Shown piece by piece: positions 49,942 to 58,986 of a stretch of DNA of 64,000 nucleotides. The first letter of the stretch is position 1; each line of letters opens with the position of its first letter. Source of the stretch: JAWKXU01 sp020446465 (GTDB lineage: Bacteria; Pseudomonadota; Alphaproteobacteria; Sphingomonadales; Sphingomonadaceae); NCBI GenBank assembly GCA_041396845.1, contig JAWKXU010000003.1, forward strand, positions 434,001 through 498,000, given 5' to 3'. The position numbers and the translations under genes were made by a program. The notes under the pieces are model-generated. The model did no database searches, was not told the origin of the DNA, and worked only from the letters and a program-made list of their open reading frames with translations.

Positions 49942-50787
49942 ATCACTGACAACACATGGACCCCGCCCAAAGTCTGGTCATGGGAACCCGGCAACGGCGG
50001 GCGCTTCGCCAATATCAATCGCCCAGTCTCGGGCGCCACCCATGACAAGCCCCTGCCCGAAGGCAAGCACGCGCTCCAGCTTCATTCGATGGGCACGCCC
50101 AATGGGCAAAAAGTCACGATCATGCTGGAAGAACTTCTGGAAATGGGTATTGGCGAAGCCGAATATGACGCCTGGTATATAAGCATTGGCGACGGGGACC
50201 AGTTTTCGAGCGGCTTTGTTTCGATCAACCCCAACAGCAAGATCCCGGCCCTGCTGGATCGGAGCGGAGATAAACCGGTTCGCGTGTTCGAATCCGGGGC
50301 AATTCTGCTCTATCTGGCCGAGAAGTTCGGTGCTTTCCTGCCCGACAATATCACCACACGCGCTGAATGTTATTCGTGGCTGATGTGGCAGATGGGCAGC
50401 GCGCCGTTCATCGGCGGCGGATTCGGCCACTTTTATGCTTATGCGCCGAAAAAGTTTGAATATCCCATCAACCGTTACGCGATGGAAACCAAACGCCTGT
50501 TTGACGTTGCCGACAAACGGCTAGCCGAGAGCCGCTTTCTGGCTGGCGATGATTACACCATTGCCGATATGGCTGCGTTTCCGTGGCTGCGCGTGCTTTA
50601 TGCCGGTGAGGCTTACAACGATGCGGCGACCTTCCTCTCCTTGCATGAATATACCCATGTCGGGCGATGGGTCGATGAAATCGGGGCGCGTCCAGCGGTC
50701 CGGCGCGGACTTCTTGTCAATCGCAGCGTCGAGAATGGTGGATTGCCCGAACGCCACGCGGGCAGCGATTTTGATGGACTGATTTGA
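49942..50787 (+). CDS. yghU: YghU-type glutathione transferase / disulfide reductase, apparently starting at ATC
   Basis: 281 aa from 49942. The C-terminal 230 residues (GTPNGQKVTIMLEELLEMG, GDGDQFSSGFVSINPNSKIPALLD, FESGAILLYLAEKFG, GGGFGHFYAYAPKKFEYPINRY) closely match E. coli YghU, which reduces disulfides using two glutathiones. The family's N-terminal arm (TDNTxxPxKVWxW...FANINRPVSG) is also encoded upstream in frame (TDNTWTPPKVWSW...FANINRPVSG). However, no ATG, GTG or TTG occurs between the in-frame stop near 49858 and ATG 50089. ATC 49942, 7 nt after GGAGAAAGCTC, takes the place of the family start Met. Alternatives are a sequencing error or a start at ATG 50089 losing 49 residues. 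Confidence 0.85.
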   Translation: MTDNTWTPPKVWSWEPGNGGRFANINRPVSGATHDKPLPEGKHALQLHSMGTPNGQKVTIMLEELLEMGIGEAEYDAWYISIGDGDQFSSGFVSINPNSKIPALLDRSGDKPVRVFESGAILLYLAEKFGAFLPDNITTRAECYSWLMWQMGSAPFIGGGFGHFYAYAPKKFEYPINRYAMETKRLFDVADKRLAESRFLAGDDYTIADMAAFPWLRVLYAGEAYNDAATFLSLHEYTHVGRWVDEIGARPAVRRGLLVNRSVENGGLPERHAGSDFDGLI

Positions 50788-50868
50788 CCGCCTTCAACTG
50801 CATCATACAATTTCATGTGCAACGCCTCTTCCCTTGTGGCGAAGCGGCGCTATAGAGGCGCACGTTGC

Positions 50869-50943
50869 TGGGGCGTAGCCAAGCGGTAAGGCACCGGTTT
50901 TTGGTACCGGCATGCGCAGGTTCGAATCCTGCCGCCCCAGCCA
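50869..50943 (+). tRNA. tRNA-Gln(TTG)
   Basis: 75 nt with encoded CCA. The acceptor stem is TGGGGCG/CGCCCCA. The anticodon loop TTTTGGT gives anticodon TTG for Gln (CAA/CAG), and the T-arm GCAGGTTCGAATCCTGC is standard. A 3' tRNA end is a usual integration site, but no integrase or repeated 3' end is seen next to it. Confidence 0.97.
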
Positions 50944-51571
50944 TTTCTCAAAAATCCGGCAACCAGACAGGATGGAACAGTCCGTCTTCCCCGCCCGCCG
51001 GTGCGCGAATCAACTTACCTGCAGATTTAGGCTGAGCGTTGCGCACTAACCTGTGCAGACACTCCAACGGTGAACATTTTACCTTCTGCATTGGGTGCAG
51101 ACATATTCTCCATTACTTGACAGAGTTCGGGTTTTCCGACCGATGCCCCGAACCCACACACCGCAGAAGCTGATGAAATATAACAAATTTCATCGTGGAT
51201 TGGTATATTTTTCTGCAAAAATATAAAAATACGACATTTTATTGCACTGTGATAAAACTGCATCACGTTGTGAAAAAATCTCGAAACTCCATAAATCCGA
51301 TTTTCATTCGCCAATTTTTCGATAGCATCATGCGTGATGCGTTGGTGTTGCGCGGCACGTTCGCCTGTCGTCACGGGCGTGTTCAGGTGGCACATTTCCG
51401 GCCTGTCAAACAACGATGCACAAATAAAATCACACGAAATCGTCCTACATTATTGACTGCTGATCGTAATGAGGTATTTTGCTGGAAGTCTGCCTGCCGC
51501 TGGTTTTGCCAGTGCGTAATTACAAAGCGAAACTCGCGAAGAACGCAGGCGCTATTGGGAGGAAGTTTGAA
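50944..51571 (+). other. AT-rich intergenic region between tRNA-Gln and the TonB receptor
   Basis: 628 nt with no supported gene. The centre (about 51170-51320) is markedly AT-rich compared with its surroundings, with several A/T runs. A sigma-70-like promoter lies at 51453-51480. A minus-strand frame at 51027-51413 has atypical composition and no ribosome binding site and is not called. Confidence 0.5.
51453..51480 (+). promoter_or_regulatory. Candidate promoter of the TonB-dependent receptor
   Basis: TTGACT (51453-51458), 16-nt spacer, TATTTT (51475-51480). It would give a 5' untranslated region of about 85 nt before ATG 51572. Confidence 0.45.
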
Positions 51572-54175
51572 ATGGGCTATCGTTCAGTGTTGCTTGCCTG
51601 CGCTGCGGGCGGGGCTATTGTCGTATCATCGGGCGCTTATGCGCAGTCGACGGAGGGTTCGGGCGGTTACAACGCCGGGGAGATCGTCGTTACCGCGCAA
51701 AAGCGTGAACAGTCGATCAATGACGTCGGCCTGACGATCCAGGCGGCTACTGCAGAATCCCTGGCTGACCGCGGCATCAAGGATGTGGGCGATCTCAGCA
51801 AGCTGGTGCCGGGCTTCATCGCCACCGCATCGACATTCGCAACCCCTGTTTACACCCTGCGCGGTATCGGTCTGTATGATTCCACCATCGGCGCGGCCCC
51901 GGCCGTGGCGATCTACACCGACGAAATTTCGCGCAACTTCCCGATCATGTCCGATGGCCTTAGCCTCGATATCGAACGTGTCGAAGTGCTGAAGGGGCCG
52001 CAGGGAACACTGTTTGGCCAAAGCTCCACCGGCGGCGCGATCAACTACATCGTGGCCAAGCCGACCGATACGTTCAAGGCAGGCTTCGATGCGTCTTATG
52101 AACGGTTCAACCGCGCTGAACTGTCCGGCTTCATCAGCGGCCCGATTTCCGACACGCTGAGAGGTCGCCTTGCCATCAAGGGCATTTCCGGTGGGGAGTG
52201 GCAGTATAATCTCGCTTCGGCCCAGCTGGCCAACACGCAGGAAAAGAACGGCGCCGAACGCAAGATCGTGGGGCGCGCATCGCTGGAATGGGAACCGACA
52301 GACACGGTCCGCATTCTTACAACTTTCACCGCCGGGCGGGACCGCTCCGATACGCAGGCACCGCATTACGACGGGTCTTTCTACAACATCTATAGTGACG
52401 CTTCCCTGGCTGCGGCCAATGCCAACCCGGCAACAGCCAACCCTTATGGCTATGTCGATAACTCGCTCTATGCCGCGCTCACCACGCCGGGCGATCCGGG
52501 GTATCTGGCGACTTTCCTCGATTTCCAGAACAGGGCCGCAACCCGATTGAACGGTGTCAGCCCAATCCTTGCCTTCGACAATTCGGCATGGTCGCAATTC
52601 GACATGCAGGAATCGACCCAGTTCATTCTGGGCACGCCCATTGTCAACAAGGCGCGCGCAGCATCATGGTCGCCCGGCTTCATGCGCGGCAACCGTGACT
52701 GGTACTGGCAAGGCACCTTGCGCGCCGATGTCGACCTGACGGACGATATCACGCTGACTTCGCTGACATCCTATGCCAAGAAGAAGACCAACCGCACCGT
52801 TGAACTCGACGGCACGGGGTCGACATCTTATGACGTTATCGCTTTTGGTGATATCAAGGCGTTCAATCAGGAACTGCGCCTGTCGGGCAAGACAGACCGG
52901 TTGAACTGGATCATCGGCGCCAATTACGATCACCTGAAGACCACCGACAACAATACCTATTTCCTCTACAGCTTCCTGGGTAACGATCCATTTGGCTGGG
53001 GTGCGACAGGAATTGGTCCGGTGCAGGACACGCTCAACCTCTTCAGTTCCAAGACGGAAACTTACGCCTTTTTCGGCAATGCTGAATTTGAGATTGTCGA
53101 CAATCTCACAATCAGCGGCGGTATCCGTTATACCAAGAACAAGCAAAGCGGTACTTACGCTTATGTCGACCCGGAAGCCGACGATTTGTTCAGTCCGCAT
53201 TATGGGACGAACTCCGTCTTCCAGGCGATTTGCGGCTGCGTGATCAACCCCGGTGAAGCGTTCGTCCTGGGCGATGGCAGTGCACAATATCCTGCCTTCG
53301 TACCAGTCCTTGAGCCGGTTACGAAGAAACTGTCCGAAGACAACTGGTCCTGGCGTCTGGGGCTGAATTACAAGCTCGGCAATGGTGGCCTGATCTATGC
53401 GACCGTAAGCCAGGGTTACAAGGCCGGCGTGTTCTCCAACATCGGCGCTTCGGTCATCTCGCAATATGTGCCCGCGACACAGGAGAAGCTGGTTTCGTAT
53501 GAAGGCGGCTTCAAGATGCCGTTTGCAGATGGCAGGTTGCGGCTCAATGCCTCGGCCTTCTACTATGATTACAGCGACAAGCAGGTTCGCGCCAAGGTTT
53601 ACGACAACATCTGGGGTTTGCTGGAACGCCTCGTCAATGTGCCGAAGTCGGAAGTCTATGGTGTTGAAGGCGAACTGTTTGCAGAACCAGTCGGTGGCCT
53701 CACAATGTCCGCCAGCGCGACTTACCTCGACAGCAAGGTCACCAAGACTTTCACCCAGCTTGTCACCGATGAAGGCAATTTCCCGGTCTTCAACAACCAG
53801 GGCTGGACGGGCGAGTTCAAGGGGTCGCAACTGCCGTATACGCCGCACTTCATGGCCAACGCCGACGTGCAATACAAATGGCAGATGGGTGATCTGGAAC
53901 CGTTTGTCGGCGGAACTTTCTTCTATCAGGGCAAGTCCAATGCCACGTTCAAGAACGACGTGCTGCGGGCTGAATTCTTTGAAATCCCGTCTTACGAAAC
54001 GGTCGACCTCCGGGCAGGCGTAAGCGGTAATGACGGCCAGTGGAAAGTCACTGTCTATGGCCGCAACGTGTTCAACAAGTATCAGCTCAATTCACCGACT
54101 TATTACGGCGATGCCCGCTGGAGCATGGCGATGAAGCCCACAATTTATGGCGCTTCATTCTCCTTCAGGTATTAA
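51572..54175 (+). CDS. TonB-dependent receptor of unknown substrate
   Basis: 867 aa outer-membrane receptor. The signal peptide ends AYA-Q near residue 24. A TonB-box-like GEIVVTAQKREQSINDVGLTI follows, then the plug (LSKLVPGFIATAS, LRGIGLYDSTIGAAPAVAIYTDEI, RVEVLKGPQGTLFGQSSTGGAINYI) and a 22-strand barrel ending in Phe-Arg-Tyr. The sequence belongs to the FecA/CirA-like receptors widely expanded in sphingomonads for organic substrates. ATG 51572 follows GGAGG. It converges with the hydantoinase-type operon; a role in importing that pathway's substrate is inferred from position only. Confidence 0.93.
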   Translation: MGYRSVLLACAAGGAIVVSSGAYAQSTEGSGGYNAGEIVVTAQKREQSINDVGLTIQAATAESLADRGIKDVGDLSKLVPGFIATASTFATPVYTLRGIGLYDSTIGAAPAVAIYTDEISRNFPIMSDGLSLDIERVEVLKGPQGTLFGQSSTGGAINYIVAKPTDTFKAGFDASYERFNRAELSGFISGPISDTLRGRLAIKGISGGEWQYNLASAQLANTQEKNGAERKIVGRASLEWEPTDTVRILTTFTAGRDRSDTQAPHYDGSFYNIYSDASLAAANANPATANPYGYVDNSLYAALTTPGDPGYLATFLDFQNRAATRLNGVSPILAFDNSAWSQFDMQESTQFILGTPIVNKARAASWSPGFMRGNRDWYWQGTLRADVDLTDDITLTSLTSYAKKKTNRTVELDGTGSTSYDVIAFGDIKAFNQELRLSGKTDRLNWIIGANYDHLKTTDNNTYFLYSFLGNDPFGWGATGIGPVQDTLNLFSSKTETYAFFGNAEFEIVDNLTISGGIRYTKNKQSGTYAYVDPEADDLFSPHYGTNSVFQAICGCVINPGEAFVLGDGSAQYPAFVPVLEPVTKKLSEDNWSWRLGLNYKLGNGGLIYATVSQGYKAGVFSNIGASVISQYVPATQEKLVSYEGGFKMPFADGRLRLNASAFYYDYSDKQVRAKVYDNIWGLLERLVNVPKSEVYGVEGELFAEPVGGLTMSASATYLDSKVTKTFTQLVTDEGNFPVFNNQGWTGEFKGSQLPYTPHFMANADVQYKWQMGDLEPFVGGTFFYQGKSNATFKNDVLRAEFFEIPSYETVDLRAGVSGNDGQWKVTVYGRNVFNKYQLNSPTYYGDARWSMAMKPTIYGASFSFRY

Positions 54176-54199
54176 TCCGCAAGAAAACGGATTTTGGAA

Positions 54200-54231
54200 G
54201 GGGCGGCGGGCTTCGGTCTGCCGCCCCTTTT
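54200..54231 (+). terminator. Rho-independent terminator after the TonB receptor
   Basis: GGGGCGGC (54200-54207) pairs with GCCGCCCC (54220-54227), the inner part GGGC-TTCG-GTCT extends the stem to a UUCG loop, and TTTT follows. It separates the convergent receptor and hyuB transcripts. Confidence 0.88.
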
Positions 54232-54291
54232 CAATAGGCAGGGCAATCCATTCCGGGTGCCGTTCGTATTGAGCCGTTACGGCGCGCGTGA

Positions 54292-56016
54292 TTATACCCT
54301 TGCCTTCAAGGAATAGACTGTTCGTCCGCAGATATCCGTGTGACCGGCGATAACGACACCATAGACTTCGCTTGCTGTTTCCGCGGAAATAAGGCCGTTG
54401 TTGAGGTCAGCCTCCACCGCAGAAACATCACGCACACGTGGATCGCCAAAACCACCCCCGCCGGGTGAAGCAAGGCGGATCCGGTCGCCTGCTGTAAGGG
54501 CCACCTTTTCGGCCTTGCTACGCATTGGCGGCACCACTGTCTTGCCGTCGATCACCAGCCTCACCTCATTGGGTGCTGCTGCCTGCCCTCCCTGCACGCC
54601 AAAAGGTTGATAATCAACGCGATCACCAAGGATGCTGACTGTGCAATCAGCCAGAGCCTCAATCCCGTATGCCGTGCCGCAACCACCGCGATGCGCGCCT
54701 GCACCGCCCGATTCCTCACGAATGGCAAGGTATTCGAAACGCACCGGATAACGATGCTCCGACATTTCAACGGACATGAAACGCGCCATCGAACTGGGCG
54801 GCGTGCCGTTCACCAGGCCATCTGTCTGCGCGCTTGCGCCATAGCCGCCGGGATAAGGATAGACAGCCACGAAATACCCACCGTCCTGTGCGCGCTTTCC
54901 GGTAACAGTCAGCACACCTGTCGTCCCGAACGGCGCGGCAGGCACCAGATCGGGAATAGCCTGCGCCAAGGCACCAAACACAACATCGACGACACGCTGC
55001 GTCACATCGGTCGTTCCGCCAACAGGCGACGGATATTGCGCCGCCAGTATGCTGGGTTGCGGAATGGATATGGCGATAGGGCGGAACGCTCCACCATTGA
55101 TCGGCACATCGGGAAACACATGCTTGATTGCCACAAGGCACATCGACATGGTCGTGCTATCCGAAATGTTCATCGGTCCGCGCGCCTTTTCCGCGGTTCC
55201 GCTGAAATCAAGGCGCAAATCATCGCCCACCACGGTAATCGTCAGCGCGACTTTCAAAGGCACATCGTCCACGCCGTCATTATCGAACCAGTCTTCGAAG
55301 CTGTAAGTCCCGTCCGGAATATCTGCGATGTAGGACCGCATCTGCCGTTCGGACCTGTCCAGGATTTCTTCGATGCAGACTTTCAGCGTCGGGACGCCAT
55401 AACGCCCAATCAGATCATTCAGTCCCCGCGCACCGACGGAAAAGACGTTCATCATGGCCGTCAGGTCGCCTTCCAGTTGCTGCGGCAACCGGACGTTGGC
55501 CTGAATGAGGTGCAGCAATGCGGTGTTGAAGCGCCCTTCTTCGCATAGCTTGAGCGGGGGAATGATCAGGCCTTCCTGATGAATTTCCGTGGCCGATGGC
55601 GCCCAGCCCCCAGGCACGGACCCGCCCATATCCATCCAGTGGCCAGTGTTGGCAAAGAGTGCGAACAACTCGCCATCAACGAACACGGGCTTTACCAGCA
55701 CCACATCGTTGAGATGCGTGCCGCTGATGTAGGGGTCGTTCACAAACCACAAGTCGCCATCGCGGAATCCGCCATTCTCGCGCGCTCGTGCGATTACCCG
55801 CTGCACAGTCCACTGCATACTGGCGAGGAACAGTGGCAAACCGTAACTGCCTTGTGCGATCGTTTCACCCGTTTCGGGGTCATAAAGACCATGGGCGCAA
55901 TCGTTGGTTTCGGAAATAATAGGAGAGAGCGCCGCACGAATAAGGTGCAGGTCCATTTCATCGGTAATCTGCTCAAGCGCGCCGCGCACAACCGCCAGCG
56001 TAACGGGGTCAGTCAT
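54292..56016 (-). CDS. hyuB: Hydantoinase B / oxoprolinase-type hydrolase subunit
   Basis: 574 aa, the B-type subunit of ATP-dependent hydantoinase, oxoprolinase or acetone-carboxylase-like enzymes. DLHLIRAALSPIISETNDCAHGLYDPETGETIAQG, FVNDPYISGTHLNDVVLVKPVF, NTGHWMDMGGSVPGG and the C-terminal YPVRFEYLAIREESGGAGAHRGGCG are typical. It partners HyuA upstream; the ATG overlaps the hyuA stop by 8 bases (ATGACTGA). The substrate is not readable from sequence: hydantoins, 5-oxoproline, cyclic imides and ketones are all known for the wider family. Confidence 0.9.
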   Translation of the reverse strand: MTDPVTLAVVRGALEQITDEMDLHLIRAALSPIISETNDCAHGLYDPETGETIAQGSYGLPLFLASMQWTVQRVIARARENGGFRDGDLWFVNDPYISGTHLNDVVLVKPVFVDGELFALFANTGHWMDMGGSVPGGWAPSATEIHQEGLIIPPLKLCEEGRFNTALLHLIQANVRLPQQLEGDLTAMMNVFSVGARGLNDLIGRYGVPTLKVCIEEILDRSERQMRSYIADIPDGTYSFEDWFDNDGVDDVPLKVALTITVVGDDLRLDFSGTAEKARGPMNISDSTTMSMCLVAIKHVFPDVPINGGAFRPIAISIPQPSILAAQYPSPVGGTTDVTQRVVDVVFGALAQAIPDLVPAAPFGTTGVLTVTGKRAQDGGYFVAVYPYPGGYGASAQTDGLVNGTPPSSMARFMSVEMSEHRYPVRFEYLAIREESGGAGAHRGGCGTAYGIEALADCTVSILGDRVDYQPFGVQGGQAAAPNEVRLVIDGKTVVPPMRSKAEKVALTAGDRIRLASPGGGGFGDPRVRDVSAVEADLNNGLISAETASEVYGVVIAGHTDICGRTVYSLKARV

Positions 56017-58033
56017 CGCACATCTCCACCAATACGTTACCGAAACCATCCACCCAGGCGTGCATTCCCGGTTCGATCACCGCCGTCGTATCTTCCTGCT
56101 CGATAATCGCCGGGCCGTTGAACCGATGCCCCGGCTTCAGACACTCACGCGCGTAGATCGGCGTATCGTGCCATTCGGCAAAACGCACGTGCCGCCGTGC
56201 CGATGGTTCAGGCGAACCGCTGACCTCATCCGTCGGGCTACTGCCGCCTTGTCCGCGATGGCCATGCACCGTGGTTTTGAGGCTGACCAGCGTCACAGGC
56301 AAATCGCCGGGGCCAGCGCCATTTTCCTGCGCGTAGACCTTGCGGAACTCCTCCGCCATGCGATGCGGAGTCCAGTCTGCCTCAATTGGCACACGCAAGC
56401 TGTGAATTTGGCCCGCAAAGCTCATGTGGGCAACATGTTCGACAGCAGTGCTCGCAATGTCGTCTGCAGAAATTGAAAGCTTGCCTTCGCCTTCCGCCCG
56501 TTGTGCGGCCAGTGCATCGCGTGCAAACGCGCGTCCCACATCGACAACGGGACGCTCCACTGTCAACGACATGTCGTACCTGATATCGGCAATCGCACAG
56601 CCAAGCGCGCATTGCACACCAGGATGCGGCGGCAGGATCATCGTCCTGATCCCGACTTCACGCATGATTGCCGCCCCATGCAGCGGACCTGCACCGCCAA
56701 AGATAACGAGCGCAAAGTCACGCGGGTCGTGCCCTTGTTCAACCGTCAGCAACCGCGTGCGCCCTGCCATGGTCTGATTGACGACAGTGAGGATAGCCAG
56801 CGCCGTTTCTTCCGGGTCCAGCCCGATTTGCACCCCCAGGTCGCCCAGAGCCTTACGTGCCGCTTCCACGTCGAGCCGGTCGATGTTGGTCAGCCCGATC
56901 GGGTGTTCGGGGTTAATCCGCGCAAGCACGGCATTGGCATCGGCCACTGTTGGCCGTGCCCCCCCGCGCGCAAAGCAAACCGGCCCCGGCACTGCGCCTG
57001 CGCTTTCTGGTCCCACGGTCAACATGCCGCCACGATCGAGAGAGGCAATGGAGCCGCCGCCAGCCCCGATCGTGTGAACATCGATCATCGGCAAGCGCAG
57101 CGGGATGCGGAAATCAAGTTCGGTGGTTTCAGCAACCGGGGGCTGACCATGGACGACCACAGCCACGTCGAAGCTCGTGCCGCCCATGTCGCCTGTAATG
57201 ATTTTGTCAAAGCCGGCATCGGCTGCCAGCCGCGCCGCTGCCATCACGCCGGCTGCAGGGCCGGAGCGCACGATGTTGGCAGCGCTTTGCGTCAGCCGCT
57301 CCAGCGGGACCAGCCCGCCGTTGGACTGCATGACCAGTGTCTGCGCCTTGATAGCCTTGTCCGATAACCGCGTTTGCAGCCTGTCGGCATAGCGCGCCAC
57401 AATGGGCTGGAGATAGGCTTGCACTACCGCCGTGCTGGTGCGTTCAAACTCGTAATATTCGCGCACGACATCGCTGGATGTCACGACCTGCCAATCATTG
57501 CGCGCCGTGCGGAATATCTCGGCCGCCTGCCGTTCATGTTCCGGGTTCGCGTAGGAATGGAGGAACGAAATGACGACCGCTTCAATGTCCGTCCTCGCCA
57601 GTGCTTCAGCCAGACGGGCGACCTCCCCCGCATCGAGCGGGGTGACGGTATTGCCTTCGTGATCGAGCCGTTCCGTCACCTCCCATCGTTGGCTGCGCGC
57701 GATAAGCGGACGGTGAACGCCTGTCAGCCCATAAGGGCGCTGCCGGTCACGCCGGCCAAGTTCCAGCACATCACGAAACCCTTTCGTGGTGACAAGCGCG
57801 GCCTTTGCCCCTTTGCGTTCGATTACCGCATTGGTCGCAATGGTCGTGCCATGGAGAATAAGCCCCAGTTCCTGCGGATCGACACCACATGCGTCCAGCG
57901 CATCGGCCAGCCCGCGTGATGGATCATCCGGCGTGGAGGGAACCTTGACCACACGATCTGGTTCACCATTCCCAAGGCTCAGGTAAAGGTCCGTGAACGT
58001 GCCGCCCACATCGATACCGACAATCGCAGCCAT
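56009..58033 (-). CDS. hyuA: Hydantoinase A / oxoprolinase-type ATPase subunit
   Basis: 674 aa ASKHA-type ATP-binding subunit. The phosphate-1 motif is AAIVGIDVGGTFTDLYLSLG, HGTTIATNAVIERKG follows, the second phosphate motif is ITGDMGGTSFDVAVV, and the adenosine-region motif is LVIFGGAGPLHGAAIMREVG. It probably phosphorylates the substrate carbonyl to drive ring opening with HyuB. ATG 58033 is chosen (AAGGGGTGGAAT upstream); a longer open frame upstream overlaps the previous gene. It begins 4 nt after that gene's stop, so translation is coupled. Confidence 0.92.
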   Translation of the reverse strand: MAAIVGIDVGGTFTDLYLSLGNGEPDRVVKVPSTPDDPSRGLADALDACGVDPQELGLILHGTTIATNAVIERKGAKAALVTTKGFRDVLELGRRDRQRPYGLTGVHRPLIARSQRWEVTERLDHEGNTVTPLDAGEVARLAEALARTDIEAVVISFLHSYANPEHERQAAEIFRTARNDWQVVTSSDVVREYYEFERTSTAVVQAYLQPIVARYADRLQTRLSDKAIKAQTLVMQSNGGLVPLERLTQSAANIVRSGPAAGVMAAARLAADAGFDKIITGDMGGTSFDVAVVVHGQPPVAETTELDFRIPLRLPMIDVHTIGAGGGSIASLDRGGMLTVGPESAGAVPGPVCFARGGARPTVADANAVLARINPEHPIGLTNIDRLDVEAARKALGDLGVQIGLDPEETALAILTVVNQTMAGRTRLLTVEQGHDPRDFALVIFGGAGPLHGAAIMREVGIRTMILPPHPGVQCALGCAIADIRYDMSLTVERPVVDVGRAFARDALAAQRAEGEGKLSISADDIASTAVEHVAHMSFAGQIHSLRVPIEADWTPHRMAEEFRKVYAQENGAGPGDLPVTLVSLKTTVHGHRGQGGSSPTDEVSGSPEPSARRHVRFAEWHDTPIYARECLKPGHRFNGPAIIEQEDTTAVIEPGMHAWVDGFGNVLVEMCDD

Positions 58034-58037
58034 GTGC

Positions 58038-58970
58038 CTATTCCACCCCTTCGCGCCGATAGCGCGACCATTCATGGACAGGCCACATGTCCTGGTCCTC
58101 GCCATGGCCGGTCTTGCCATTGATCGACCATTCCATCAGGCCGTTCTGATCGATGAAGCTGTGGCGGATAAGCGTGATACCGCTTAGCCGCTTTCCGGTC
58201 GCCTCCAACGTGCGCCCGTGTTCGTCGGTCCCCTCGATAACGATCCGCTCGGCAAGGCCGGTTGCAGGATCGCGCTCCGCCTTGCGCGTTCCCGTTACGA
58301 GATCGCCGATCTTTCCATCGCGGATCATGAAACCATAAGCCAGTTCACCCGACAGTTCGTTGGCCTTGGTCACGAACAGGAAACAGTCGTCAGGCGATGC
58401 GATACCGCTGACATAAGCGCTTTTACGCGGGCGATGCTCAGGCCGCGGCCCCCAGCTACGATCCCGCATGGCAAGGCAATCGACTTCGATTTCTTCTCCG
58501 CGCACAATGATCGTGCCGTGAACCCGGCCGAACTGATCGAAATGGGTCAGATCGCCAAATGCAGACCCCGGCTTTCGTAACGGACGCGGCGGCATCACGG
58601 CATCGAAACGCAGATCGGCCCTGAACAACCCTTCGTCATCATAGCCAATCTGATAGCTGCTGAGCGGCTCGATAGTCCTGAGCGAAACGCCGTTGCGAAA
58701 ACTCGCATCGTTGAGGTCGGCATTGTCCTGCAATGGCATGGCCGTCAGGTTGCTGGAATAAGGCACTTCCCAAGGCAGGATCGCGCTTTCATCCCAGACC
58801 CATGCCCCCCCGGCGACTGTGCCGATATTGGGGCGCACCATGGTGTAGAACCATCCGCCGAGTTTGCGTTCAGGCACACAGAATGAAAACCATGCCGTTT
58901 CCGTCATCCACCAGCGATCACCCATCCGGGCGAAATGGAACTGGTCATCGCGGGCGGTTATTTCACTCAT
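58038..58970 (-). CDS. Unknown 310-aa beta-rich protein in the hydantoinase-type operon
   Basis: No signal peptide or membrane helix. The sequence is rich in Trp, Asp and Gly with alternating hydrophobic stretches (RWWMTETAWFSFCVPERKLGGWFYTMVRPN, GRVHGTIIVRGEEIEVDCLAMRDRSWGPRPEHRP). This is reminiscent of the two-domain lipocalin-like DUF7064/DUF7065 or AttH/CrtC-type proteins found near terpenoid and steroid genes in sphingomonads; that comparison is from memory and tentative. Ligand binding or a hydratase/isomerase-like role is possible, but I do not assign one. ATG 58970 lies 16 nt after the kinase-like gene; the frame extends upstream into it. Confidence 0.7.
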   Translation of the reverse strand: MSEITARDDQFHFARMGDRWWMTETAWFSFCVPERKLGGWFYTMVRPNIGTVAGGAWVWDESAILPWEVPYSSNLTAMPLQDNADLNDASFRNGVSLRTIEPLSSYQIGYDDEGLFRADLRFDAVMPPRPLRKPGSAFGDLTHFDQFGRVHGTIIVRGEEIEVDCLAMRDRSWGPRPEHRPRKSAYVSGIASPDDCFLFVTKANELSGELAYGFMIRDGKIGDLVTGTRKAERDPATGLAERIVIEGTDEHGRTLEATGKRLSGITLIRHSFIDQNGLMEWSINGKTGHGEDQDMWPVHEWSRYRREGVE

Positions 58971-58986
58971 TTCCTGGGTATTCCTC

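Noticed and set aside
49883..50182. Plus-strand 99-codon frame starting MHLRPMLIRQ near the YghU-like gene
   Set aside because: It runs in another frame than the conserved YghU N-terminal arm; kept only as a possible source of a frameshift explanation for the missing start codon.
51027..51413. Minus-strand 128-codon open frame in the gap after tRNA-Gln
   Set aside because: AT-rich, mixed composition with no domain-like pattern and no ribosome binding site; it overlaps the promoter region of the TonB receptor.
52664..53872. Minus-strand 402-codon open frame opposite the TonB receptor barrel
   Set aside because: Antisense shadow; the barrel on the plus strand is clearly coding.
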